A stretch of 26,542 bases of DNA from CAZCSK01 sp964501265. GTDB taxonomy: Bacteria; Actinomycetota; CADDZG01; JAHWKV01. Made by a program: the position numbers and the translations under genes. The notes under the pieces were generated by a model. The model did not search any database and was not told where the DNA came from. It saw only the letters and a list, made by a program, of their open reading frames with translations. This document shows positions 14,617 to 22,108 of the stretch, in pieces. Location of the stretch: the NCBI GenBank assembly GCA_964501265.1, contig CAZCSK010000034.1, positions 1 to 26,542 of the forward strand, read 5' to 3'. The stretch's first letter is position 1. Each line of letters begins with the position of its first letter.

Positions 14617-14958
14617 GTGACGCGGATAGGCAAGGCCGTCATGGTCGCCATGCTTCTGATCATGCTGGGGGCGATGACAGCCGAGAGTTCGGCTCAGGAG
14701 ACACCACCTTCCGAAGAACCCTCGCCCTCCCCCACCGAAGACGGAACCGGGAACTGCCAGATCGGTGCAATCTGTTCTGACGTTGGCGAACAGGTGAAAC
14801 CTGGCACTAACACGGGCCCAATCAACGACCCCCCGGGCGACCGGGTGACCTCGCTGCTCACCATCGCTTTTATCGGACTCGTAACTGGGACCTACATGTT
14901 CATCGCGCTAACCGGACGTCGACTCCCGCTGCCCTTTCGCAAGCGCAGAGCCACCTAA
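14617..14958 (+). CDS. Small secreted or membrane-anchored protein of unknown function
   Basis: A 113-residue protein not assigned to any family. A basic start and hydrophobic segment (residues about 7-20, MVAMLLIMLGAMTA) form a signal peptide or signal anchor. A Pro/Glu/Ser/Thr-rich extracytoplasmic stretch carries two Cys (NCQIGAICSD). A second hydrophobic segment (SLLTIAFIGLVTGTYMFIAL) is followed by a basic tail (GRRLPLPFRKRR). The expected topology is a type I single-pass protein, or two-pass if the first segment is not cleaved. The GTG start lies three bases after the oppF stop, so co-expression with the peptide importer is likely. It is probably a real gene because its domain order (signal, low-complexity, TM, basic stop) is coherent and in frame with the operon. 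No function is proposed. Confidence 0.65.
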   Translation: MTRIGKAVMVAMLLIMLGAMTAESSAQETPPSEEPSPSPTEDGTGNCQIGAICSDVGEQVKPGTNTGPINDPPGDRVTSLLTIAFIGLVTGTYMFIALTGRRLPLPFRKRRAT

Positions 14959-15000
14959 CTTAACTTCGCTACGCGATTGCATTCAGGGTAGGGTTTCTCA

Positions 15001-15744
15001 ATGGGCGAACCTGTATACAAAACGGTCATAGCCGCGGCCCGGGGCCTTGCGGTCCTCAAGGGTTGGAAAGTAAAGACCATGGGAGCGGAGAACATTCCGT
15101 CGTCCGGACCCGGGATTCTCGCCATCAACCATGCCGGCTATATGGACTTCATCTTCGCCGCTTGGACTGCAACGATGGAAAAGGGCCGCCTGGTTCGCTA
15201 CATGGCAAAGAAGGAAGTGTTTGATCACAGCATTTCTGGGCCACTGATGCGTGCGATGAAACATATCCCCGTAGACCGCAAGGGTGCTCCCGCCAGAGCC
15301 CTGGACTTCGCGATCAAGGCTCTGGAGGACGGAGAGATAGTCGGGACCTTCCCTGAGGCCACTATCAATCGATCTTTCGTGCCGGGCGACGGCAAAACCG
15401 GCACGGTACGGATGGCCCAGGCCACAGGGGCCCCGATGATACCGGTTGCAGTTTGGGGCGCCCACCGGTTGATGACGAAAGGACGCCCCCGCAACTTTCA
15501 GCGAGGCGTCGAGATTCTCGTCAACGTCGGGCGAGCAGTTGACATCTCCAGAACGGAGGAACCCCGAGTCGCAACCAACCGGCTGATGGACGCCATTAGA
15601 AGCCTGCTAGCCGAAGCTCAGACAAAATACCCGCAGCAACCCTCAGGCGATTCCGACCGCTGGTGGCTGCCGGCGCACCTGGGCGGAACGGCGCCACTTC
15701 CCGAAGATGTTAAGCCGAGGGCCCGCGGCGCGGGCCTCGAATAG
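15001..15744 (+). CDS. plsC: PlsC-type 1-acyl-glycerol-3-phosphate acyltransferase
   Basis: A 247-residue acyltransferase. The catalytic HX4D motif is NHAGYMD (His44, Asp49). The substrate-binding motif III appears as GTFPEATINRS (115-123), where the usual form is FPEGTRS, and motif IV as GAPMIPVAVWG. The family transfers an acyl chain to the sn-2 position of lysophosphatidate at the cytoplasmic membrane face. The Ala in place of Gly in FPEG is seen in some actinobacterial members, and acceptor specificity can differ among PlsC-like enzymes. It starts 42 bases after the small membrane protein, with AGGG about 8 bases upstream. The gene symbol is by family, not proven orthology. Confidence 0.82.
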   Translation: MGEPVYKTVIAAARGLAVLKGWKVKTMGAENIPSSGPGILAINHAGYMDFIFAAWTATMEKGRLVRYMAKKEVFDHSISGPLMRAMKHIPVDRKGAPARALDFAIKALEDGEIVGTFPEATINRSFVPGDGKTGTVRMAQATGAPMIPVAVWGAHRLMTKGRPRNFQRGVEILVNVGRAVDISRTEEPRVATNRLMDAIRSLLAEAQTKYPQQPSGDSDRWWLPAHLGGTAPLPEDVKPRARGAGLE

Positions 15745-15789
15745 TAGGTTCAACTTAAAAACAAGAGAGGTCTTCTGTGGAACACGAAG

Positions 15790-16254
15790 TTGATTGAGGA
15801 TTTTTACTCCGCCTTTGCTGCCCACGACTCCGCGGCCATGGCGGAGTGCTATCACCCAGACGTTCGTTTCTCCGATCCCGTATTCATCGACCTTAGAGGA
15901 GCACGGGCCGGCGGTATGTGGGAGATGTTGTGCGAAGGTGGGAAGGACCTGAAGGTCGAATTTCGCGACGTCTCGGCGGACGAAAGCACCGGCCGCGCCC
16001 ACTGGGACTCGTGGTACACGTTTTCAGGTACGGGACGAGCCGTTCACAATCCAATTGACGCATCCTTCGAATTTCAGGATGGAAAGATCATCCGCCACAC
16101 CGACTCATTCGACTTGCACGCCTGGGCGTCACAGGCCCTGGGTCTGCCCGGCCGCCTCTTTGGGGGCTTGCCCTTCTTCCAGAAAAAAATCCGGGCGACT
16201 GCTATGAATCGGCTGGAGAAGCACCTAAAGCGCGGGAGCAAAGGCGAGGCCTAG
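15790..16254 (+). CDS. NTF2-like (SnoaL/ketosteroid-isomerase-type) protein with uncertain start
   Basis: An NTF2-like fold protein: LIEDFYSAFAAHDSAAMAECYHPDVRFSDPVF is the classic opening helix pair and strand, and FEFQDGKIIRHTDSFD matches the later strands. Members include polyketide cyclases, isomerases and many of unknown role, so no reaction is assigned. A C-terminal extension of about 45 residues is basic and helical. The first in-frame start is TTG 15790, but no ribosome site precedes it at normal distance. AGAGAGG at 15763-15769 is spaced for GTG 15777. That GTG is one base out of frame and stops after six codons; dropping one G at 15779-15780 would give a start reading VNTKLIEDFY. 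The start codon region may therefore carry a one-base error or mutation. Confidence 0.75.
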   Translation: MIEDFYSAFAAHDSAAMAECYHPDVRFSDPVFIDLRGARAGGMWEMLCEGGKDLKVEFRDVSADESTGRAHWDSWYTFSGTGRAVHNPIDASFEFQDGKIIRHTDSFDLHAWASQALGLPGRLFGGLPFFQKKIRATAMNRLEKHLKRGSKGEA

Positions 16255-16263
16255 AACCCGCCA

Positions 16264-18369
16264 TCACGGCGCGAGCCCTCGCTTGCCAACCCCATCCGCG
16301 GACTTGTCTGTGGAATCGATGGTCATTTCCGCCGTCGGGCTTGCTTCAAAGATAGGCATCGTAAACTTGAACGCGGAGCCTCCCTCCTTTGAAGGCTGCA
16401 TCCAGATCGTCCCTCCCATCGACTCGACGAGGCGACGGCATATGAACAGTCCGAGTCCGACACCTCCGATCGCTCGAGTTAAATGGTCGCCGAGCCGCGT
16501 GAAACGCTCGAATATTTTCTCCCGATGATCCTCGGGGATGCCCGGTCCCGCGTCGGAAACGGTGGTCAGAACTTGGGTGTCCATGCTCTCGAGGATGATT
16601 CTTAGAGGCGAGTCGGGAGACGCGTACTTCATCGCGTTGTTCAGCAGGTTCGTCAGGACCTGCACGGCGCGTTGCTCGTTGCCAACCGCCTTGGGAAGAT
16701 CCTGGGCGATGTCCAACTCGAAGTCGCGCTCCGGATGCTGCTGGCGGAACAAGTCCACAATACTTCGCACCGATTCCGCCCAGTCGATGGCATCCGACAG
16801 GAAGATCTGCTCGCGGCCCTGGAGCGTAACCGAATCGAGCAGCTCTTGCACCAGCCGACTAAGTCTTTCCGACTGGCCAAGCATCGTCTTGTAGAAGTCG
16901 GTCCTCTGCTCTGCTGAGAACTCAACGTCTTTACGAAGAAGCGTTTTAAGAAAGCCTTGTATGGGCGTAAGCGGTGTTCTCAGCTCGTGGCTGATCGTCG
17001 CCAGGAAATCGGTCTTGAGTTGATCGACTTCGCGCTGGCCGGTGATGTCTCGCGCCACGGCGACGTAACCGCCGTCCTGCATCGGTGAGAAGGTGCAGCT
17101 AAGCCAGCGGGTTTCACCTCCGCTGGTCATTACCTGAATGTCTGCCGGCCCCGAGTCGGCTTCGATCCATGCGTCGGTCAAGATGTCGTTGCCGTCAGGG
17201 TTTCTCGGACGCAGAGTTCCCAGGTGCCTGGTGCCGAGCATCTCGGCTGCGCTGTGGCCGGTGATCTTTGCCATGGCCTGGTTCCAGCTGGTCAACTTGC
17301 CGTCGTTGCCAACGGAGAAGATACCGTCGGAAGATGATCCGACGACATCCGAGAGTTTCTTGCGCTCCTCGCGGGCCTCGCGATACGAAGCGGCCTTGTC
17401 GAGGGCCGCGGCTCCGATTGCCGCAATCGCCTTCAAAAGATTGTCATCGGCCTCAGTGAATGACTCGAATCCCCGCCGGCCCGAAACGGTTAGCCATTTC
17501 TCCCCAGCATTTGTTCGCAGAACTGATCCGAGTTCGGCATCCGCGGGGGCCTCTTCATCGATTCGAGCGGACTCACATCGAAGAAGGTTTTGAGCGCTCT
17601 CGATTATCGAGCTTTCGACCTCCTCGGGGCGCATCGGGGCATGAATAGTCAGGGCGGCTGAGAAGAGACCGTCCATTCGTTCGCGGTCGCGCCGAGCACG
17701 CAGGTGCCCAGCAAATGCAATCTGCAGCACGGCCACCGGAACGACAACAAAGGTGAGGGCCCACGGGAATGACTTGGCAACAAGCCCCGCGAGCAGCCCT
17801 GCCGACACGTTGCCCATCCAGATCACCCAGCGAATCCCAGCGCCATCCAAAAGGGCGGCTTTGAACTGGCGGCCCTCGGCCAACGCAATCACGCCGGAGA
17901 CGGCGGCGTTTTGCAGAATCAGAAAGATCGCAGCGCCAACCACAAGTGCGAGCAACACTCGGGGCGACACCTGCCCCGTTACTGGTGCCAAGGCATGCAT
18001 GGTCCAAACAGCCGCACCGGCCGCGGTGACTGACTGGCCGGTGTTGAAGAGGGTTCTTAGCCAGCCTCTTCGTCGCGCCAGCTGTCCGATGCCAACGCCC
18101 AGAGCAAAGGTAGCGACCACCTCCAGCGGAGGCAACAGCGCCGCCATGGCGACAAGCAGAGCTTCGTCTAGATGGAGCGCTTCCGTCTCCTGCTTGCGAA
18201 ACATGAGGAGCGGAAATGCCCAACTCACGGCCAGGATGGCAACAAAAGCAAGCATTACGAGCGGCCCTTGCAGGCCAGGCTCCGGATCGGCGATTGCGGA
18301 TGCCCCGAGCGTTCCCAAACCGGCTGCCGTCACGGCCGAAACGAATAGTCGCAGCCGTATTGGCGTCAT
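16264..18369 (-). CDS. Multi-TM sensor histidine kinase with GAF-like and PAS domains
   Basis: A protein of about 701 residues. The N-terminal 225 residues hold about seven or eight membrane segments with the motif LHLDEALLVAMAALLPP, a membrane sensor region also found on actinobacterial cyclases and HD-domain proteins. A GAF-like region (about 230-330), a PAS domain (340-448; GIFSVGNDGKLTSWNQAM), HisKA with phosphoacceptor His461 (ISHELRTPL), and an HATPase domain (NLLNNAMKY, SDAGPGIP, FERFTRLGD, GVGLGLFICRR) follow. ATG 18369 is preferred to TTG 18372 because GAGGT is then 6 bases upstream. It begins 45 bases after the stop of the SSWY protease on the same strand, suggesting a two-gene unit. 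No receiver is adjacent. It converges with the NTF2-like gene nine bases away. Confidence 0.88.
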   Translation of the reverse strand: MTPIRLRLFVSAVTAAGLGTLGASAIADPEPGLQGPLVMLAFVAILAVSWAFPLLMFRKQETEALHLDEALLVAMAALLPPLEVVATFALGVGIGQLARRRGWLRTLFNTGQSVTAAGAAVWTMHALAPVTGQVSPRVLLALVVGAAIFLILQNAAVSGVIALAEGRQFKAALLDGAGIRWVIWMGNVSAGLLAGLVAKSFPWALTFVVVPVAVLQIAFAGHLRARRDRERMDGLFSAALTIHAPMRPEEVESSIIESAQNLLRCESARIDEEAPADAELGSVLRTNAGEKWLTVSGRRGFESFTEADDNLLKAIAAIGAAALDKAASYREAREERKKLSDVVGSSSDGIFSVGNDGKLTSWNQAMAKITGHSAAEMLGTRHLGTLRPRNPDGNDILTDAWIEADSGPADIQVMTSGGETRWLSCTFSPMQDGGYVAVARDITGQREVDQLKTDFLATISHELRTPLTPIQGFLKTLLRKDVEFSAEQRTDFYKTMLGQSERLSRLVQELLDSVTLQGREQIFLSDAIDWAESVRSIVDLFRQQHPERDFELDIAQDLPKAVGNEQRAVQVLTNLLNNAMKYASPDSPLRIILESMDTQVLTTVSDAGPGIPEDHREKIFERFTRLGDHLTRAIGGVGLGLFICRRLVESMGGTIWMQPSKEGGSAFKFTMPIFEASPTAEMTIDSTDKSADGVGKRGLAP

Positions 18370-18414
18370 CAACCTACCTCGTTTGTGTTGGCAGTGTGCA
18401 GTGCTACGAGGAGC

Positions 18415-20322
18415 CTACTCCCAGGCGCCGTACCAGCTGCTTCCGTACCAGGACGAACCGTACCAACTGCTGCCGTCGGGCTTGCCGTACCAGCTGCTGC
18501 CGTACCAAGAGGAGCCATACCAAGATGAGCCGTACCAGCTGCTTCCGTACCAGCTGCTTCCGTACCAGGACGAACCGTACCAACTGCTGCCGTACCAGCT
18601 GCTGCCGTACCACGAGGATCCATCCGGCATAACGTACCAAGAGCTTCCGTCGGCCGTCAGGTACCAGCTACTTCCGTACCAGGACGAACCGGTGGGCTGC
18701 ATGTACCAGCTGCTGCCGTCGGGCGCCGTGTACCAAGATGAGCCGTACCAGCTGCTGCCGTACCAGGAAGAACCTTGCGGAGTCAGGTACCAACTGCTTC
18801 CGGAGTAAACGATTGGGTCCCAGAGCAGAAGCTGCGTCGTGAGGAGCCCGCCGACGACGGTTCCGAGAGGATCGTTGGTCGCAACCTTGACGGTGCCTCG
18901 GCTCAGGTCGAGACTACCGAGGCCGTTCGAGCGGACGGTCTGCTGATTTGCGAGTCCGGCAGGCGCCTGAAGGGCGGAGTACACATCGAGCGTTCCCGCG
19001 CCAACTTCGAGCGGGTTGTCGCTCGCCGACTTTCTCGCCGTCGCCATCAAAGCGAACTTCGCGCGGTCCGGCTTCATCGTGGGGTCGGCCTGGAGCATCA
19101 GGGCGACCGAACCCGAGACCACGCCGGCCGACATCGAGGTGCCGCTGCCTTTACGGTAACTGCCATCGACGTAGGTCGGGAACTGCGTATCGATCGCGCT
19201 TCCGACCGACCGCAGCGAGATCATGTGCGCGCCCGGGGCCGCTATGTCAGGCTTTGCGAGTCCGTCCGCAGCCGTCGGGCCGCGAGAGGAGAAATTGGGT
19301 AGCTGGTCGTCGCCGAGACCGGAAGTCCCGCGGTCGTCCACCGCTCCAACGGTGATGACGAAGGGGTCGTCGCCGGGCTTGCTGATCGTTCCCGGCCCGG
19401 GGCCGCGGTTGCTGGCCGACACGACAACGGTGATACCGCTGAACCAGGCCCGCTCGACCGCGTAGTTAAGGGGGTCGGTCCTGTAGCTCTGAGTGCCGTC
19501 GGTACCGAGCGAGAGGTTGAGGACCTTGATGCCGTAGCGGTCCTTGAAGGAAACCACCCACTGGATCGCAGAGAGCACATTGCTGACGTCGGACGAGCCG
19601 TCACGCCCGGCGATCTTTATCGAGACCAGGTTGGCTTCGGGAGCAACGCCCTTCCAGGCACCTGCAGAGGAAGCGCCGTTACCGGCGATGACGCCGGCGA
19701 TGAAGGTGCCGTGGCCGTAAGAGTCGGCACAGTTGGACTCCCCAGAGAGGTTGACACAGGATGAGTACGTTCCCCTTATGTCGTCGTATACCGGAAGGAC
19801 TCGGCCCGAAAGATCGGGGACGTCGGCGATACCGGTATCGATCAGCGCGACTGTGATGCCCTTTCCGGTATAGCCAGCCCTCCACATGTCGTCAGCATGG
19901 GTCGCCTTGGGATAGACGGACTTCAGTGCCGATGAGTCCGTCGTTGCCTGGACCCGCACCTTGGCATCTAGCGAAAGAGAACGGATGCCAAGGGTAGACG
20001 AGAGCGAGGGGATGGCCGAAGCAGGAATGGAAGCCGAGAATCCGTCGACGATGGGAAGGACCTTTTCGATCTTTCCTCCAGCCTTGCGAACGGCCTGCTC
20101 TGGGCGGGGGTCGTCGTTCGAGAACTTCTGGACAATGACCGAAACGACGCCGTCGCGGACGGATTTGAGGGCAGCGTCAATCGAGGCGACAGTGTTTGCG
20201 GGTCTTGTTTGCGATGCATATCCCTGGCCTGCACTCTGAGCTGCAAGCGCGAGGCTGAGCACCAGCGCGAGAGCAAGAAATGCCCTGGTGGAACGGTTCT
20301 GGCGGATCGCTAACCAGTTCAC
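18415..20322 (-). CDS. Secreted S8 subtilisin-like protease with SSWY repeat tail
   Basis: A 635-residue secreted serine protease. A signal peptide (about 1-35) precedes an I9-like propeptide (about 55-125). The S8 catalytic domain follows, with Asp162 (ALIDTG), His204 (SYGHGTFIAG), oxyanion Asn305 (SASNRG) and Ser396 (GTSMSAG). From residue 508 to 631 the tail is 20 copies of SSWY, each followed by Gly directly or by a four-residue linker plus Gly; it ends GAWE. No sortase motif or membrane anchor is present, so the tail itself may bind the wall or form an aromatic fibre-like structure (inference). The GTG start has AGGGGG four bases upstream. Autoprocessing of the propeptide is expected for the family. 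The multi-TM kinase gene lies directly downstream. Confidence 0.92.
   Translation of the reverse strand: MNWLAIRQNRSTRAFLALALVLSLALAAQSAGQGYASQTRPANTVASIDAALKSVRDGVVSVIVQKFSNDDPRPEQAVRKAGGKIEKVLPIVDGFSASIPASAIPSLSSTLGIRSLSLDAKVRVQATTDSSALKSVYPKATHADDMWRAGYTGKGITVALIDTGIADVPDLSGRVLPVYDDIRGTYSSCVNLSGESNCADSYGHGTFIAGVIAGNGASSAGAWKGVAPEANLVSIKIAGRDGSSDVSNVLSAIQWVVSFKDRYGIKVLNLSLGTDGTQSYRTDPLNYAVERAWFSGITVVVSASNRGPGPGTISKPGDDPFVITVGAVDDRGTSGLGDDQLPNFSSRGPTAADGLAKPDIAAPGAHMISLRSVGSAIDTQFPTYVDGSYRKGSGTSMSAGVVSGSVALMLQADPTMKPDRAKFALMATARKSASDNPLEVGAGTLDVYSALQAPAGLANQQTVRSNGLGSLDLSRGTVKVATNDPLGTVVGGLLTTQLLLWDPIVYSGSSWYLTPQGSSWYGSSWYGSSWYTAPDGSSWYMQPTGSSWYGSSWYLTADGSSWYVMPDGSSWYGSSWYGSSWYGSSWYGSSWYGSSWYGSSWYGSSWYGSSWYGKPDGSSWYGSSWYGSSWYGAWE
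18430..18801 (-). repeat. In-frame GSSWY coding repeat array (20 units)
   Basis: Twenty 15-base units each encode Gly-Ser-Ser-Trp-Tyr on the minus strand. Six are followed by a four-residue linker (LTPQ, TAPD, MQPT, LTAD, VMPD, GKPD). Nine consecutive units without linker lie between the VMPD and GKPD linkers. The Ser codons differ between units (AGC-AGC, TCG-TCC, TCC-TCT, TCA-TCT, AGC-AGT), although AGY and TCN Ser codons are two changes apart. The protein pattern is therefore kept while the DNA drifts. The plus-strand YQLLP reading frame over this array is only its complement. Confidence 0.93.
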
Positions 20323-20411
20323 ATTTCCCCCTAATTTGTTTCGATATGTTTCGGCCCTGAGAGGGACCCTCCTAGATAGCTAATAATGACTAGTACTGCT
20401 TCACTACCATC

Positions 20412-20435
20412 TACAATGCGGGCCAAATTGGAGGG
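20412..20435 (+). promoter_or_regulatory. Minus-10 box and ribosome site of the VOC gene
   Basis: TACAAT at 20412-20417 matches the -10 consensus at five of six bases. No good -35 hexamer sits at 16-18 bases; an ATGACT at 20386 is 20 bases away. GGAGGG at 20430-20435 lies six bases before ATG 20442. The 119-base divergent spacer (20323-20441) also has to hold the promoter of the protease on the other strand, where no convincing boxes are seen. It contains a short palindrome GAGGGACCCTC. Confidence 0.45.
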
Positions 20436-20441
20436 CTGCCG

Positions 20442-20855
20442 ATGCTGGGAGATCATCTCGTGTTCCCGATCCTGCTGTCGACGGACTTGAAGGCGAGCCG
20501 GGCGTTCTACCACGACACGCTCGGGCTCGACATCCTGCGCGAAGACGATGAGCGGATCATGTTCCGGTGCGGCGGCGGCTCCCAGCTGACGGTGACCTTG
20601 AGCACGACTGGGACTAGCGATACGCAGACCCAGCTGGCCTGGCGCGTCCCCGATCTCCGGGCCGAGCTCGCGGACCTTCGTGCCCGCGGCGTGCCGATCC
20701 AGGAGTACCAACTGCCCGACCCGGAGACCCAAAACGGGATCGCCGACATGGGCTTCGCCTGGGCGGCCTGGATCGTCGATCCGAGCCGAAACGTCCTCGG
20801 GCTCATTCAACCGAAGGCTCCGGGTGGCGCAGCGGTCGCGCCACAAGCCGGGTAA
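20442..20855 (+). CDS. Glyoxalase/bleomycin-resistance (VOC) superfamily protein
   Basis: A 137-residue single VOC protein with the two beta-alpha-beta-beta-beta modules: HLVFPILLSTDLKASRAFYHDTLGLDI opens the first and LAWRVPDLRAELADLRARGVPI the second. It ends in the common WIVDPSRNVLGLIQPK, where the last metal-ligand Glu of true glyoxalases is replaced, so metal-dependent chemistry is uncertain. VOC proteins include isomerases, dioxygenases and drug-binding resistance proteins; no substrate is assigned. GGAGGG six bases upstream supports the ATG. It is divergent from the protease gene. Confidence 0.87.
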   Translation: MLGDHLVFPILLSTDLKASRAFYHDTLGLDILREDDERIMFRCGGGSQLTVTLSTTGTSDTQTQLAWRVPDLRAELADLRARGVPIQEYQLPDPETQNGIADMGFAWAAWIVDPSRNVLGLIQPKAPGGAAVAPQAG

Positions 20856-20941
20856 CGATCGTCGCCCGCGCCCCGCTTACTCTCTTGTGTCCTTCCCACC
20901 GCCGCAGGATTACCGTGGGCGGGTGCGCATCGAACGTGATG

Positions 20942-20971
20942 CTTGATGATGGCATCAAGTGGTGATAGGAT
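20942..20971 (+). promoter_or_regulatory. vapBC promoter with overlapping palindromic operator
   Basis: TTGATG (20943-20948) and TAGGAT (20966-20971) are spaced by exactly 17 bases, a good sigma-70/SigA-type match. The palindrome CTTGATG-ATGG-CATCAAG (20942-20959) covers the -35 box, a position fitting autorepression by a VapB/VapBC complex. The predicted transcription start, about 7-9 bases after the -10 box, falls on or just before ATG 20980, and there is no clear Shine-Dalgarno, so the mRNA may be leaderless. Confidence 0.65.
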
Positions 20972-20979
20972 AGCACGAG

Positions 20980-21189
20980 ATGAGAACGACAGTGAATCTC
21001 GACCCGAGCGCGCTCGACGCTGCGCGGCGTGCGCTTGGGACTGACGGGGTCAGCGAGACGGTGAACGCCGCGCTCAGCGACGTCGCCAGGCGCGTGGCGG
21101 TCGGGCGGTTCGACGTGCGGCTCTTTGACGTCACCGACGACGACATCGCTCTCGCCCGACAGGACCGCCTGGAGACGGAGCAAGGTTGA
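20980..21189 (+). CDS. vapB: VapB-type antitoxin
   Basis: A 69-residue protein starting MRTTVNLDPSALDAARRALG, the ribbon-helix-helix opening of VapB-type antitoxins (N-terminal DNA-binding strand and two helices). An acidic C-terminal tail (DVTDDDIALARQDRLETEQ) follows, expected to wrap the toxin. In the family it neutralises the toxin and represses its own promoter; the upstream palindrome is the likely operator. Its stop overlaps the toxin TTG start (TTGA at 21186-21189), a standard antitoxin-first coupled pair. Confidence 0.87.
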   Translation: MRTTVNLDPSALDAARRALGTDGVSETVNAALSDVARRVAVGRFDVRLFDVTDDDIALARQDRLETEQG

Positions 21190-21638
21190 GCCGACCTGGG
21201 TCGGTTGCCCCGTTATCCGAGCCGCATCTCGCCGATAGCACCGTCTGGAGCAAGGTGCGTCACCGCGAAAGGCCCGATCTGGCAGACTGGTTCAACGCAG
21301 AGGTTCATGAGGGCAGAATCCTCGTGTGCGAGCCGGTGGCGCTCGAACTCCTGCGCAGCGCCCAGAATGCGGCCGCCTTCAGCACGCAGAGCGGCTTGCT
21401 CGATCTCCTCGCATCGTGTCCGGTCGGCATCAAAGAGTGGCGTCGGGCTCGGGCAGTGCAGTCCCTCCTCGCCGCACGGGGGCAGCATCGCGGCGTGCCG
21501 CCGCAAGATCTGCTCATCGCGGCAGCCGCAGAGTCCGCGGCCGTTCCACTGCTTCACTACGACCACGACTACGACCTGATCGCGGATGTCACAGGGCAAC
21601 CGGTCCGCTGGCTCGCTCCTGCCCGCACCCTTCCCTGA
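21186..21638 (+). CDS. vapC: VapC-type PIN-domain ribonuclease toxin
   Basis: A 150-residue PIN-domain protein with the acidic active site intact: Asp17 (LADSTVW), Glu54 (VALELL), Asp108 (PPQDLLIAA) and Asp126 (HYDHDYD). VapC toxins are Mg-dependent RNases that usually cleave tRNA or rRNA loops and stop translation; the actual RNA target here is unknown. TTG 21186 is set by overlap with the vapB stop. A weak start would suit low toxin dosage. The first 15 residues precede the usual PIN start, so a later start is possible, but no better codon and ribosome site is seen. Confidence 0.88.
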   Translation: MSRPGSVAPLSEPHLADSTVWSKVRHRERPDLADWFNAEVHEGRILVCEPVALELLRSAQNAAAFSTQSGLLDLLASCPVGIKEWRRARAVQSLLAARGQHRGVPPQDLLIAAAAESAAVPLLHYDHDYDLIADVTGQPVRWLAPARTLP

Positions 21639-21643
21639 GGCTC

Positions 21644-21659
21644 TCCAGCTCTCGCTGGA
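21644..21659 (+). other. Short hairpin downstream of vapC
   Basis: TCCAGC (21644-21649) and GCTGGA (21654-21659) form a six-base-pair stem with loop TCTC, six bases after the vapC stop. There is no T-tract, so it is not a convincing intrinsic terminator. It lies in the 115-base convergent gap between vapC and the pemK-like gene, the place where a terminator would be expected. Confidence 0.3.
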
Positions 21660-21753
21660 TACCGATGGGATGCGGTCGGAGCCGACAGACCTACCGTGGG
21701 CAACGTCAACACCGACGGCAGTCACAATTGTGCAGAAAGCACTTGACCGTTAT

Positions 21754-22100
21754 CTACAAACCGAGAACCTGCCGAAGAGCCGCGTCCATTCGTCCAAGGT
21801 CGCGCTCGGACAGCTGGCCGAGCTTTGCGAGCAGAAGACCCTTGAGCAGAGACTGGAGCTTTGATGCTCTGAGAGTGGAACGCTGAAGCAGCCCCGCCTC
21901 CTTCCAATCCTCAAGCAAGATGTCACCTTCGCCTGGTCGCTTAAGGCGCAGCGCACTGCTGTGACCATCGCCACCACCACATCACCTTCAGAACTGCTCA
22001 AGCCTTCGTCGGAGACGACACAGACGGGCCGACGTTTAGAGCCGACCTGGTCGGAGAAGGTGAGGGGCGCGATAAAGACATCTCCTCTGGCGGGAATCAT
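21754..22100 (-). pseudogene. PemK/MazF-family toxin gene with a frameshift
   Basis: From ATG 22100 (GAGGG upstream) the frame reads MIPARGDVFIAPLTFSDQ, then SKRRPVCVVSDEG and DVVVAMVTAVRCALS, the clear N-terminal half of a PemK/MazF endoribonuclease including the conserved RRP. At about 21939 this frame drifts into unlikely sequence. The -1 frame from there reads RPGEGDILLEDWKEAGLLQ and ends LGQLSERDLGRMDAAL before the TAG at 21754-21756, the typical C-terminal half. The reconstructed protein is about 115 residues, the normal family length. One missing base (or two extra) explains it. Either the toxin is dead or the assembly is wrong here. It starts eight bases after the stop of the partner gene. 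Confidence 0.8.
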
Positions 22101-22108
22101 TGAATCCC

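Noticed and set aside
18430..18801. CRISPR-like array or non-coding tandem repeat
   Set aside because: The period is 15 bases, in frame and protein-coding, with synonymous variation and variable linkers. There are no spacer/repeat units of CRISPR size and no cas genes.
17753..18808. Long plus-strand open frame rich in YQLLP repeats
   Set aside because: It is the exact complement of the SSWY array and of the multi-TM kinase. The minus-strand frames have full protease and kinase motifs and codon-level constraint.
21586..21864. Plus-strand open frame of 92 codons after vapC
   Set aside because: It overlaps vapC and the C-terminal half of the PemK-like gene on the other strand, whose sequence matches the family. 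No ribosome site or family features are present.
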